From assembly GCF_002813375.1 (NCBI RefSeq), contig NZ_PHUJ01000003.1, positions 868,001 through 932,000 of the forward strand: DNA of 64,000 bases, written 5' to 3'. The notes beneath the pieces are model-generated. The model was not told the DNA's origin, searched no databases, and saw only the letters and a list, made by a program, of their open reading frames with translations. The position numbers and the translations under genes were made by a program. This DNA is from Pseudonocardia alni (lineage in GTDB: Bacteria > Actinomycetota > Actinomycetes > Mycobacteriales > Pseudonocardiaceae). Of the stretch, positions 24,155 through 31,555 are shown in pieces (the stretch's first letter is position 1; every line of letters begins with the position of its first letter).

Positions 24155-25038
24155 CCCTCCCGCAGACCCGCTTCGTCGACGTCGGCGGCACCCGGATCCG
24201 GGTCCGCGAGAGCGGCGACCCCGCCGGTGAGCCGGTCCTGCTGCTGCACGGGATCGGCCGCAGTCTGGAGGACTGGGACCCGCAGCACGAGTTCCTGTCC
24301 CGGTACCGGGTGGTCGCGCTCGACCTGGCCGGGTTCGGCCACTCCGACCGGGTGCCCGGCCCGGCGACGCTGGAGAAGCTCGCCGACACCGCGCTCGCCA
24401 CCCTCGACGCGCTCGGCGAGACCCGGCCGGCGCACGTCATGGGCAACTCGCTCGGCGGCGCCGTCGCGCTGCTGATCTCCACCCGGCACCCCGAGCGGGT
24501 CGTCTCACTGGTGCTGGCCGACCCCGCCGGGTTCGGCGCCGAGGTGACCCCCGCGCTGCGGGTCATCGGGGTGCCGCTGCTGGGCCGGTTCCTGCTGGGC
24601 CACCTGGACGCCACGGCGGCGCGACGCTCGGAGCGGTCCCTGTTCGTCGACGGCTCCCTGGTCACCGACGAGCGGGTCGCCCGCGCCGTGGAGATCGCGC
24701 GGCGGCCGGAGTTCGCCCGGACCTTCGCCGAGGTCGCGGCCGAGCTGGGCACCGTCCGCGGGGTCCGGCCGGGCTGGCGGCGCGCGCTGCTCGACGCGTT
24801 CGCCCGCGCCCCGAAGCCGACCCTGGTCGTGTGGGGTGAACGGGACCTGATCCTGCCCGCGGCCCAGCTGCGCGCGGCGGGCCGGCTCCCGCAGGTCACG
24901 ACGCACGTGTTCGGCCGGGTGGGACACATGCCCCAGATCGAGGTGCCCGGGGCGTTCGCGACGCTGGCGTGCGATCACCTCGCCCGGGCGGGGCGGCGGA
25001 CCAGCATCTCCAGCGACAGCCGCGCCGGCACCAGGTAG
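24151..25038 (+). CDS. Alpha/beta-hydrolase
   Basis: 295-residue alpha/beta-hydrolase. LLLHGIGRSLEDWDPQ is the oxyanion-hole region, MGNSLGGAVALL the nucleophile elbow (serine in G-N-S-L-G), LVVWGERDLILP holds the acid, and GRVGHMPQIEVP the histidine. It would cleave the ester made by the Baeyer-Villiger enzyme two genes upstream, completing ketone-to-acid/alcohol conversion; this is inferred from gene order. The 3' end overlaps the convergent SRPBCC gene by 64 bp. Confidence 0.88.
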   Translation: MTLPQTRFVDVGGTRIRVRESGDPAGEPVLLLHGIGRSLEDWDPQHEFLSRYRVVALDLAGFGHSDRVPGPATLEKLADTALATLDALGETRPAHVMGNSLGGAVALLISTRHPERVVSLVLADPAGFGAEVTPALRVIGVPLLGRFLLGHLDATAARRSERSLFVDGSLVTDERVARAVEIARRPEFARTFAEVAAELGTVRGVRPGWRRALLDAFARAPKPTLVVWGERDLILPAAQLRAAGRLPQVTTHVFGRVGHMPQIEVPGAFATLACDHLARAGRRTSISSDSRAGTR

Positions 25039-25394
25039 GGCAGGACCACGGCGGGCGGGCCGTGCACGGTCAGCCAGGTCCGGGTACCGGCCCCGGACGG
25101 CCGCACGCCGTGGTCCAGGCTCAGCCGCACCCGGTTCAGCGGGGAGGCGCCGGCGCCGAGGGCGACGTCCCAGGCCCAGCTGCGGGCCCGCTCGTCGACC
25201 TCGGTGACCGCGAAGGACACCGTGACGCCGAGCGGGCCGCGGACCTGCCCGGTCACGCCGGGGCGTATCCGGTCCGCCGCGGTGTCGACACCGAGGATGT
25301 AGGGCGCCCACTCCGGCCAGCGGGCGGGCACGGCGTAGCGCTCCCAGACCTCGTCGGCGGGCTGCGGGCCGCGGGCGTGCAGTGTCAGGCGCAT
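24975..25394 (-). CDS. SRPBCC-family protein
   Basis: 139-residue SRPBCC/polyketide-cyclase-like protein: VWERYAVPARWPEWAPYILGV at residues 17-37 is the usual N-terminal helix-strand pattern and SWAWDVALG the central strands. It could bind a lipid or aromatic ligand. The ATG at 25394 has a CAGGAT element 8 nt upstream. The last 64 bp overlap the hydrolase gene on the opposite strand, so both genes are probably real but the ends are unusually compact. Confidence 0.7.
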   Translation of the reverse strand: MRLTLHARGPQPADEVWERYAVPARWPEWAPYILGVDTAADRIRPGVTGQVRGPLGVTVSFAVTEVDERARSWAWDVALGAGASPLNRVRLSLDHGVRPSGAGTRTWLTVHGPPAVVLPYLVPARLSLEMLVRRPARAR

Positions 25395-25450
25395 CGACGA
25401 CGATCCTGGCGGCTGCGCGCCCCCGCCGCGCGACGGGCCGGTTGCGGCCG

Positions 25451-25456
25451 TAGCGT
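25451..25456 (+). promoter_or_regulatory. -10 element of sugar dehydrogenase gene (leaderless)
   Basis: TAGCGT lies 7 nt before the ATG at 25464. No Shine-Dalgarno sequence is seen. Confidence 0.4.
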
Positions 25457-25463
25457 CGGGTTC

Positions 25464-26816
25464 ATGCGGATCGCCCCGTGGCTGGCCGCCCTGGTCACGC
25501 TCCCCCTGCTCGCCGCCTGCGGTACCGGCCCCAACCCGGTGACCAACGCGCTGTCCGGCGCCGAGGCCCCGGTCGCCGCGGCGGGCGCGGACCTGGTGCC
25601 GGTCACGGTGTCGGTGCCGCCCGGGGCCGCGACCGCCCCGTTCGACGAGCCCCGCGAGGCGCTCGTCCCGGCCGGGTGGACGGTGTCGGTCCTCGCCCGC
25701 GTCCCGAACGCCCGGCTGGCCGTCTGGGCCCCGGACGGCGAGCTGCTCGTCTCGGTGCCCGACGACGGCCGGGTGCTGGCGCTGTCGCGCACCGGTGAGC
25801 AGCGGCCGTTGCTCGACGGGCTCACCCAGCCGCACGGGCTCGCGTTCTCCCCGGACGGCGGCACCCTCTACGTCGCCGAGTCGAACCAGGTGTCGGCGTA
25901 CGCCTGGGCCCGCGGCGCGGCGACCGGGCGGCGGGTCGTCGTCCCCGGCCTGCCCGACGCCAACTCCCCCGACCTGCGCGGCGCCTACGGCCACGAGCTG
26001 AAGTCGGTCACCGTCGGCCCGGACGGCGCGGTCTACGTCTCGGTCGGGTCGACCGGCAACATCTCGGTCGCCGACCGGGACGCCACTCCCCCGCGCGCGT
26101 CGATCCTGCGGATGCCGCCCACCGGCGGGCCCGCCGCGCCGTTCGCGACCGGGGTCCGCAACGGCACCGGGCTGGCCACCGCGCCCGACGGCTCGGTCTG
26201 GACCGCGGTCAACGGCCGCGACAACGTGCCCTACCCCTACGACCGGCCCTACGGCGACGCCGGCGCCTCGTCGTTCGGGAAGGTCGTCGACGCCTACGTC
26301 ACCGACCACCCGGCCGAGCCGCTGGCCCGGCTCACCCCGGGCCGCGAGCTGGGCTGGCCGTTCTGCAACCCGGACCCGGACACCGACCCGGGCGTCGCCG
26401 GCTCCGCGCAGGACTTCACCGACGTCGGTCTGGTCGCCGACGCCGAGCTGAACCCCGGCGGGCGCGCGATGGACTGTGCGGCGCTGGCCCCCGTGGAGCA
26501 GTCCTTCCCGGCGCACTCGGCACCGCTGGGGCTGTCGTTCACCGACGGGGTGCTGCCCGCGCCGTACGCGGCCGGGGCCCTGGCCGGGGTGCACGGCTCC
26601 TGGAACGCCGACCCGCCGAGGGCCCCCGAGGTGTCGTTCTTCCCCTGGCGGGACGGGCGCCTCGGCGCGCAGCAGACGCTGGTCGGCGGGTTCCAGGACC
26701 CGTCCGGAGCGCGTTGGGGCAGGCCGGTCGCGGCCGTCGCCGGGCCGGACGGCGCGGTCTACGTGACCGACGACGACGCCGGTGCCGTCTACCGGGTGGC
26801 GCCACCCGGCCGGTGA
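25464..26816 (+). CDS. PQQ-dependent sugar dehydrogenase-type lipoprotein
   Basis: 450-residue beta-propeller protein of the soluble PQQ glucose/sorbosone dehydrogenase (GDH-B, YliI/Asd) type. A lipoprotein signal ends at Cys19 (LPLLAAC), so the protein is anchored outside the membrane. The propeller repeats are visible as HGLAFSPDGGTLYVAES, LKSVTVGPDGAVYVSVGS, GVRNGTGLATAPDGSVW, and PVAAVAGPDGAVYVTDDDAG. In the family these strands bind PQQ and a calcium ion; the host must import or make PQQ. Oxidation of aldose sugars is the usual role but the substrate is not readable. Confidence 0.8.
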   Translation: MRIAPWLAALVTLPLLAACGTGPNPVTNALSGAEAPVAAAGADLVPVTVSVPPGAATAPFDEPREALVPAGWTVSVLARVPNARLAVWAPDGELLVSVPDDGRVLALSRTGEQRPLLDGLTQPHGLAFSPDGGTLYVAESNQVSAYAWARGAATGRRVVVPGLPDANSPDLRGAYGHELKSVTVGPDGAVYVSVGSTGNISVADRDATPPRASILRMPPTGGPAAPFATGVRNGTGLATAPDGSVWTAVNGRDNVPYPYDRPYGDAGASSFGKVVDAYVTDHPAEPLARLTPGRELGWPFCNPDPDTDPGVAGSAQDFTDVGLVADAELNPGGRAMDCAALAPVEQSFPAHSAPLGLSFTDGVLPAPYAAGALAGVHGSWNADPPRAPEVSFFPWRDGRLGAQQTLVGGFQDPSGARWGRPVAAVAGPDGAVYVTDDDAGAVYRVAPPGR

Positions 26817-26920
26817 GCACCCGCCCGTGACCGGGGCCGCAGTCGGCCCGGCCGCCCGCGGCGCCGGGGTAGGTTCACCCCGGTCGCCCGAGGGCGGACG
26901 ACCGGGGAGGGTACGGGCCG
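26817..26920. promoter_or_regulatory. mtnA upstream region with possible promoter and leader
   Basis: TAGGTT at about 26870 sits inside the inverted repeat CCGGGGT/ACCCCGG and is followed by a GC-rich leader ending in the ribosome-binding site GGGGAGGG before the ATG at 26921. No known SAM or other riboswitch was recognised. Confidence 0.35.
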
Positions 26921-27976
26921 ATGCGGATCGTGGACTGGGCCGGCGACGACGAGGGCGGCCCGGCGGTGGTCCTGCTCGACCAGCGCGCGCTGCCCGGCGC
27001 GACCGAGCACCTGTACCTGCGCACCGTCGACGAGCTGATCGAGGCGATCCGGTCGCTGGCCGTGCGCGGTGCCCCGAGCCTGGGCATCACCGGCGCCTTC
27101 GGGGTCGCGCTGGCCGCGTCCCTGCACGGCACGGCGACGCCGGTCGCCGTCGCCGCGGTGCGGTCCGCGGCCGGGCGGATCGCCGTCGCCCGGCCCACCG
27201 CCGTCCCGCTGGGGCTGGGGGTGGCCCGGGCCCTGGCGGCGCTCGACGACGGCCCGGCCGCGGTGCTCGCGCAGGCCCGCGCCGTCGCCGCGGAGGCCGC
27301 CCGGGTCAACGCCGCGGCGACCGGCCGGGCCGCGGACCTGGCGCAGGAGCTGTGTGCGGACCGTCCGCTGCGGGCGCTGACGGTGTGCAACACCGGCCCG
27401 CTGGCCACCGGCGACGGCGGCACCGCGCTGGGGGCGGTCCTGCGGCTGCACGAGCGCGGCGCGCTGGCCGAGGTGCTGGCGTGCGAGACGCGCCCGCTGC
27501 TGCAGGGCGCGCGGCTGACCGTCTGGGAGCTCGCCGCGGCCGGGGCGCCGCACCGGCTGTGCGTCGACTCGGCCGGACCCGCGGCGATCGCGGCCGGGCT
27601 GGTCGACGCGGTGTTCGTCGGTGCCGACCGGATCGCGGCCAACGGCGACGTCGCGAACAAGATCGGGACCTACATGCTGGCCTGCGCCGCGGCCCGGTCC
27701 GGGATCCCGTTCGTGGTGGTCGCGCCGGAGGAGACGATCGACCCGCACACCCCGACCGGGGCCGACATCGTCGTCGAGCAGCGGGGGGCCGAGGAGGTCC
27801 GCGAGCACGGCGGCACCCTGCTCACCCTGCCCGGTACCCCGGTCTACAACCCGGCGTTCGACGTGACGCCGTTCGACCTGGTGACCGCGATCGTCACCGA
27901 GGAGCGGGCGTGGGGACCGGGCTCGTCGCCCGCACCTTCGACCGCTGGGCCGCGAACCGCCCCCGCACCGCACTGA
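26921..27976 (+). CDS. mtnA: S-methyl-5-thioribose-1-phosphate isomerase
   Basis: 351-residue MtnA, which isomerises 5-methylthioribose-1-phosphate to the ribulose form (methionine salvage or DHAP shunt). Family signatures: SLAVRGAPSLGITGAFGVAL near residue 45, VCNTGPLAT with the catalytic cysteine near 158, the GADRIAANGDVANKIGTY stretch with the catalytic aspartate near 232, and NPAFDVTPFDLV near the end. A ribosome-binding site GGAGGG precedes the ATG. The 3' end overlaps a convergent class II aldolase gene by 83 bp, which is likely the next enzyme of the pathway. Confidence 0.92.
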   Translation: MRIVDWAGDDEGGPAVVLLDQRALPGATEHLYLRTVDELIEAIRSLAVRGAPSLGITGAFGVALAASLHGTATPVAVAAVRSAAGRIAVARPTAVPLGLGVARALAALDDGPAAVLAQARAVAAEAARVNAAATGRAADLAQELCADRPLRALTVCNTGPLATGDGGTALGAVLRLHERGALAEVLACETRPLLQGARLTVWELAAAGAPHRLCVDSAGPAAIAAGLVDAVFVGADRIAANGDVANKIGTYMLACAAARSGIPFVVVAPEETIDPHTPTGADIVVEQRGAEEVREHGGTLLTLPGTPVYNPAFDVTPFDLVTAIVTEERAWGPGSSPAPSTAGPRTAPAPH

Positions 27977-28574
27977 TCTCGGCGTCGGGCAGCAGCCGCG
28001 GCTCGCCGACGGCGCGGGCGCGCAGCCAGACGTCGCAGAGCCACTCCAGCTGGCGGGCGCCGTCGTAGGCGGCGCCGAGGGTGTCGCCGAGCACGAGCGT
28101 GCCGTGGTGGCCGAGGACGACGGCGGTGGACTCCCCCAGCGCCGCGAGCGCGTTCACGACCAGCTCACGGCTGCCGAACGGCGCGTACTCCGACACCCGC
28201 ACGCCGTCGCCGAACATCGCGAGCTGGTAGTGCACGGCCGGGACGTGGTCGGACAGCGTCGACAGCGCGACCGCCGCCGGGGAGTGCGTGTGGACCACCG
28301 CGACGGTGCCGGGCCGGGCCTGCGCGGCGACGTGCAGCCCGAGCTCGCTGGTCGGCTCCCGGGTGCCGTCGACGACCGTGCCCTCCGCGTCGACGAGCAC
28401 GACGTCCGCGGCGGTCATCGTCTCGTAGTCCACACCGGACGGGGTGACCGCGATCAGGTCCCCGGTGCGCAGCGACAGGTTCCCCGAGGTGCCGACGACG
28501 AGTCCGTCGCGGACCATCCGGCGGGACCAGGCGCAGAGCAGCTCGCGGGCGGGGGTGTGGTCGTGGGGGCTCAC
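27894..28574 (-). CDS. Class II (zinc) aldolase, MtnB/L-fuculose-phosphate aldolase-like
   Basis: 226-residue class II aldolase/adducin-domain enzyme. Motifs: GTSGNLSLRTGDLIAVTPSG (phosphate-binding), VVHTHSPAAVALS (two zinc histidines), and VVLGHHGTLVLG (the third zinc histidine region). The start is GTG 28574. Next to mtnA it probably cleaves 5-methylthioribulose-1-phosphate or 5-deoxyribulose-1-phosphate to DHAP and an aldehyde (DHAP shunt), rather than dehydrating it as MtnB does; no other MtnB-pathway genes are present. The opposite, overlapping orientation relative to mtnA is unusual. Confidence 0.85.
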   Translation of the reverse strand: MSPHDHTPARELLCAWSRRMVRDGLVVGTSGNLSLRTGDLIAVTPSGVDYETMTAADVVLVDAEGTVVDGTREPTSELGLHVAAQARPGTVAVVHTHSPAAVALSTLSDHVPAVHYQLAMFGDGVRVSEYAPFGSRELVVNALAALGESTAVVLGHHGTLVLGDTLGAAYDGARQLEWLCDVWLRARAVGEPRLLPDAEISAVRGRFAAQRSKVRATSPVPTPAPR

Positions 28575-28615
28575 CCCGGGAGGGTCCCACGACGCGGGCG
28601 CCCCTCGTTGATCGT

Positions 28616-28643
28616 CAGTTCTGGGTAGACGCGGCCGGAACTG
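28616..28643. promoter_or_regulatory. Dyad between divergent aldolase and membrane-protein genes
   Basis: CAGTTCTGG (28616-28624) and CCGGAACTG (28635-28643) pair at eight of nine positions across a 10-nt centre. It lies 42 bp before the aldolase start and 27 bp before the start at 28670. The binding protein is unknown. Confidence 0.35.
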
Positions 28644-28669
28644 TCGGGGGTCTCGCTCACCATGGCCGG

Positions 28670-29200
28670 GTGACACGAACGAGTGAGCCGGCGGCCGGTC
28701 CCGGCACGCATGATCCCCGACGTACGCTGTGGGAGCTCCACGCCCGCCACGCCACGCAGAGCTCCGTCCCCGCGGCCGACGTGGTGGAGCGCATCCTGTC
28801 GTTGACCGACCAGGTGCTGGACGACGCCGACAGGCGGGAGGCGGCGGGCCGGGAACGCCGGCGGGACACGGTACGGATCCGGGTGCTGCTGGGCTCGCTG
28901 ATCGTCGCCTGCGCGCTCGTGTGCCCGGTCGCGTTCCTCGCCGGAGCGGATGTCCCGCTCCTCGTCGCGGCAGGCGCGGGGCTCGCGACCGGAGTCGCGC
29001 TGCTCGTCCTCGATGCCCGGTCGGCAGGTCGGGGACATCGTGGCCGGGCCGGGTGGTCCGGGGTCGTGCTGGCCGCGGGTCTCGCCGGGCCCGTCGCCGG
29101 GCTCGTGCCCGGGGGCCTGCTGCCGGTCGGGGTCGGGGTCGTCGCGCTGCTGGTCGCCGCCGGCGGGTTCGTGGCAGCGGGCACCCGGGCAGGTGCGTGA
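28670..29200 (+). CDS. Membrane protein of unknown function
   Basis: 176-residue protein, family not recognised. The first 70 residues are charged and helical (WELHARHATQSSVPAADVVE), the rest holds about four membrane helices (residues 72-92, 95-113, 124-144, 148-170). The GTG at 28670 is used; it follows ATGGCCGG, a 13-bp context also found before the PIG-L gene at 38291. It ends one base before the coiled-coil gene that follows, so both are likely one operon. Confidence 0.55.
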   Translation: MTRTSEPAAGPGTHDPRRTLWELHARHATQSSVPAADVVERILSLTDQVLDDADRREAAGRERRRDTVRIRVLLGSLIVACALVCPVAFLAGADVPLLVAAGAGLATGVALLVLDARSAGRGHRGRAGWSGVVLAAGLAGPVAGLVPGGLLPVGVGVVALLVAAGGFVAAGTRAGA

Positions 29201-29201
29201 G

Positions 29202-30197
29202 ATGGCGCGCCGGGACGACCAGCAGTGGCTGACCGCCGAGGTCGGGCGGCTCGAGCGGGAGCTGGGCGACGCGCCGTCGCAGGCCGACCTCGACCGCGTC
29301 GAGGCCCGTACCTCCGACCACGAGTACCGCCTCGACACCCTCGACGGCGACATCGCGACGCTGCGCGACGCCGTGGCGGAGGCCGACCACACCGCACGGT
29401 CACACATCGCGGACCTGGACCGGCGTCTCGACGAGGTCGAGGACTCCGCCGTCGACGGCACCCGGCGGATCGACGACCTGCAGCGGCGGACCCGCTGGCT
29501 CGAACACCACCTCCGCGCCGCCGACGGGGTACCCACGGCGGACCTGACCGCAGACCCCGACGTCGTCGGACTGGCCCACGCCGAACGCCGTGCCCGGGAG
29601 CGACGGGCCGCGCACCTGCCCGACGCGACGCGCCGTCGACACCACGCGGCCGTCGCCGCGCACGCCGGCTGGGTCCGCCGCCGGGACGAGGTACGCCGCG
29701 CCGCGCTCACCGCGAGTCGGGAGATCGCCGGCGACGGGGCGGACGGACCCCACCGTGCGGACCTCGCGCAGCGGTACCGGGAGGCACGGTCCGCCCTCGA
29801 CGGGCTGGCGGAGCAGGCCGGGTCCGTCCGCCGGCACGCGGACACCGCGCGGGCGGCACTGGAGCGCGATGACGCCGTGCGCACCACCGACGCCGGGACG
29901 GTCGCGTCCGGAACAGACGCCGGCCGGGTCCTGTCGATCCGGCTGCGGACCCGGCTGACGGAGATGGTCGGCCGCCACGAACTGCCTCCGGTGTGGTTCG
30001 CGACGGTCCTGGGGCTCGGCCCACCCGCCGACTCGGCACCGTGGTTCGACGCTGCTGTCGCGGTCCTGCGGTACCGGGCCGCCTACGACATCGACGACGC
30101 GGTGCAGGCACTGGGACCCGAGCCCACCGGCGATGCCGAGCAGTCGGCGCGCCGTCGACAGGCCTGGGACCTGACCGCTCCGTTCCGCGTGCGCTGA
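29202..30197 (+). CDS. Coiled-coil protein with relaxase-like C-terminal segment, unknown function
   Basis: 331-residue Arg/Asp-rich protein. Residues 1-105 look like a long coiled coil (heptads such as LDRVEARTSDHEYRLDTLDG). The middle is a helical, arginine-rich region. The last 85 residues (LPPVWFATVLGLGP, then AVLRYRAAYDIDDAVQALG and EQSARRRQAWDL) resemble the C-terminal segment of actinobacterial TrwC/TraA-type conjugative relaxases, without any relaxase or helicase domain. It is one base after the preceding membrane-protein gene. The function is unknown; an old mobile-element origin of this tail is possible. Confidence 0.55.
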   Translation: MARRDDQQWLTAEVGRLERELGDAPSQADLDRVEARTSDHEYRLDTLDGDIATLRDAVAEADHTARSHIADLDRRLDEVEDSAVDGTRRIDDLQRRTRWLEHHLRAADGVPTADLTADPDVVGLAHAERRARERRAAHLPDATRRRHHAAVAAHAGWVRRRDEVRRAALTASREIAGDGADGPHRADLAQRYREARSALDGLAEQAGSVRRHADTARAALERDDAVRTTDAGTVASGTDAGRVLSIRLRTRLTEMVGRHELPPVWFATVLGLGPPADSAPWFDAAVAVLRYRAAYDIDDAVQALGPEPTGDAEQSARRRQAWDLTAPFRVR

Positions 30198-30366
30198 CCC
30201 GACCGGGGGTCACACCTCCGGGTCGACCCGGGCCCGCCGGGGCGCGCCGGACGCCGCCGGAGCCGCAGGATCGTGCCACCGCGGACGCCGGGCTCGGCCG
30301 GGACGCCACGCGGAGGGCGGTAGGACCCCGACCGCGCCGGCTCCCGGCGCAGGAAGCGAGCACATC

Positions 30367-30660
30367 GTGAGGACCGCCCTGCGTGCCGCCACCACCGCGG
30401 CAGGCGCCGTCGCCGTCGCACTCGCCCTCGCCGCCGTCACCGCCGGGACGGCGTCGGCGCAGCCCGCCCCGCCCGCCGAGCCGCCGCTGAGCCCTGCCGA
30501 CCAGGCCGCCCAGTTCGCCTGTCTGCAGAAGTACCTGGACTTCGGGGCGCTGCCGGGGCAGTCGCTGGAGGACCCGGTGGCGTTCTCGCTGCTGGTCGCG
30601 AAGGCCGCCCAGGAGTGTGACGCGGTCCGTGCACCCGCCGCACCCGCTGCGGGGGCCTGA
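30367..30660 (+). CDS. Small secreted protein
   Basis: 97-residue protein with a clear Sec signal: charged MRTALRAATT, hydrophobic AVALALAAVTAG and a cleavage site after ASA (about residue 36). The mature part is proline-rich at both ends and has two cysteines (FACLQKYLDFG and AAQECDAV) that could form a disulfide. It starts with GTG at 30367 after a GGAAGCGAG sequence. Family not recognised. It ends 6 bp before the convergent CBS gene. Confidence 0.65.
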   Translation: MRTALRAATTAAGAVAVALALAAVTAGTASAQPAPPAEPPLSPADQAAQFACLQKYLDFGALPGQSLEDPVAFSLLVAKAAQECDAVRAPAAPAAGA

Positions 30661-30666
30661 GCGCGG

Positions 30667-31515
30667 TCACAGCAGGTCGCTGCGGCTGAGCACCCCGACC
30701 AGCACGTCCTCGTCGTCGACGACCGGGACGACCCGGAACCCGCGCCGGGACAGCAGGTCCTCGGCATCGGTGAGCGGGTCGGCCGGGTGCACGACCTCGA
30801 CGTCGCGGGTCATCACCTCCGAGACGGTGCGGGCCCGCAGCCGCCGGCCGCCGTCGAGGGAGCCGTGCATGAGGTCGGCCTCGGAGACGATGCCCAGCAG
30901 GTGGTCCCGGTCGCCGACGACCGGGACCGCGGTGAACCGGTAGGACAACAGGACCTCGGCGGTCTCGTCGAGGGCCAGCTCCGGCGGGATCGCCACCAGC
31001 CCGCCGTCGGTCATCACGTCCGCGACCCGCAGCGACGACGTCGGCCGGCCGCCGATCCGGCCCGCCCCGCGCGGGGCCATCGCCTCCGGCAGCGGCGCCA
31101 CCGGCACGACGCCGCCGATCCGGCGGGCGGTGCGGCGCAACCGCCCACCGGAGTGCCGGTGCCGCAGCAGGTCGCTGCGGGTGATCACTCCGACCAGGAT
31201 GCCCTTGTCGACGACCGGCACCAGCCGCAGCTCGCCGTACACCCGCATGCGGTGCGCGACGATGGAGATGTTCGTCGTCGGGAGCACCGAGACGACCTGC
31301 TCGGTCATCGCGTCGCCGACGACGGCGTGCGGGTCGTCGCGGTGGCGCAGCACGTCGACCAGCGAGATCACCCCGACCAGGGAGAACCGCCGGTCGACCA
31401 CGGGCAGGGCGGAGAACCGCGACTCGGCCATCCGCTCCTGCGCCCGCGCCAGCGGAGCGTCCGCCCAGATCGTGACGACGCGTTCGGTCATGACATCGCG
31501 GGCACGCACCACCAT
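30667..31515 (-). CDS. Protein with four CBS motifs
   Basis: 282-residue protein made of two Bateman modules. The four CBS repeats start at VMTERVVTIW (residue 8), AMTEQVVSVL (70), VMTDGGLVAI (about 160) and VMTRDVEVVH (about 225); each ends with a G-V-I/L-S/T-x-x-D-L signature such as LVGVISLVDVL. CBS pairs bind adenine nucleotides. No catalytic domain is attached, so this is a stand-alone sensor or regulatory subunit. The ATG at 31515 has TACGGT six nt upstream (leaderless). It lies 40 bp after putA in the same direction. Confidence 0.85.
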   Translation of the reverse strand: MVVRARDVMTERVVTIWADAPLARAQERMAESRFSALPVVDRRFSLVGVISLVDVLRHRDDPHAVVGDAMTEQVVSVLPTTNISIVAHRMRVYGELRLVPVVDKGILVGVITRSDLLRHRHSGGRLRRTARRIGGVVPVAPLPEAMAPRGAGRIGGRPTSSLRVADVMTDGGLVAIPPELALDETAEVLLSYRFTAVPVVGDRDHLLGIVSEADLMHGSLDGGRRLRARTVSEVMTRDVEVVHPADPLTDAEDLLSRRGFRVVPVVDDEDVLVGVLSRSDLL

Positions 31516-31521
31516 GGACGC

Positions 31522-31527
31522 ACCGTA
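31522..31527 (-). promoter_or_regulatory. -10 element of CBS gene (leaderless)
   Basis: TACGGT on the minus strand is 6 nt before the ATG at 31515, giving the CBS gene a promoter separate from putA. Confidence 0.4.
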
Positions 31528-31555
31528 ACCACGGCCACGGTGCGCCCGCCATCGC

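Noticed and set aside
24969..25463. Extension of the sugar dehydrogenase frame into the SRPBCC gene
   Set aside because: The lipoprotein signal starts at 25464, and the upstream part is antisense to an SRPBCC gene.
26817..26920. SAM riboswitch before mtnA
   Set aside because: No SAM-I/II/IV core motif; only generic GC-rich stems.
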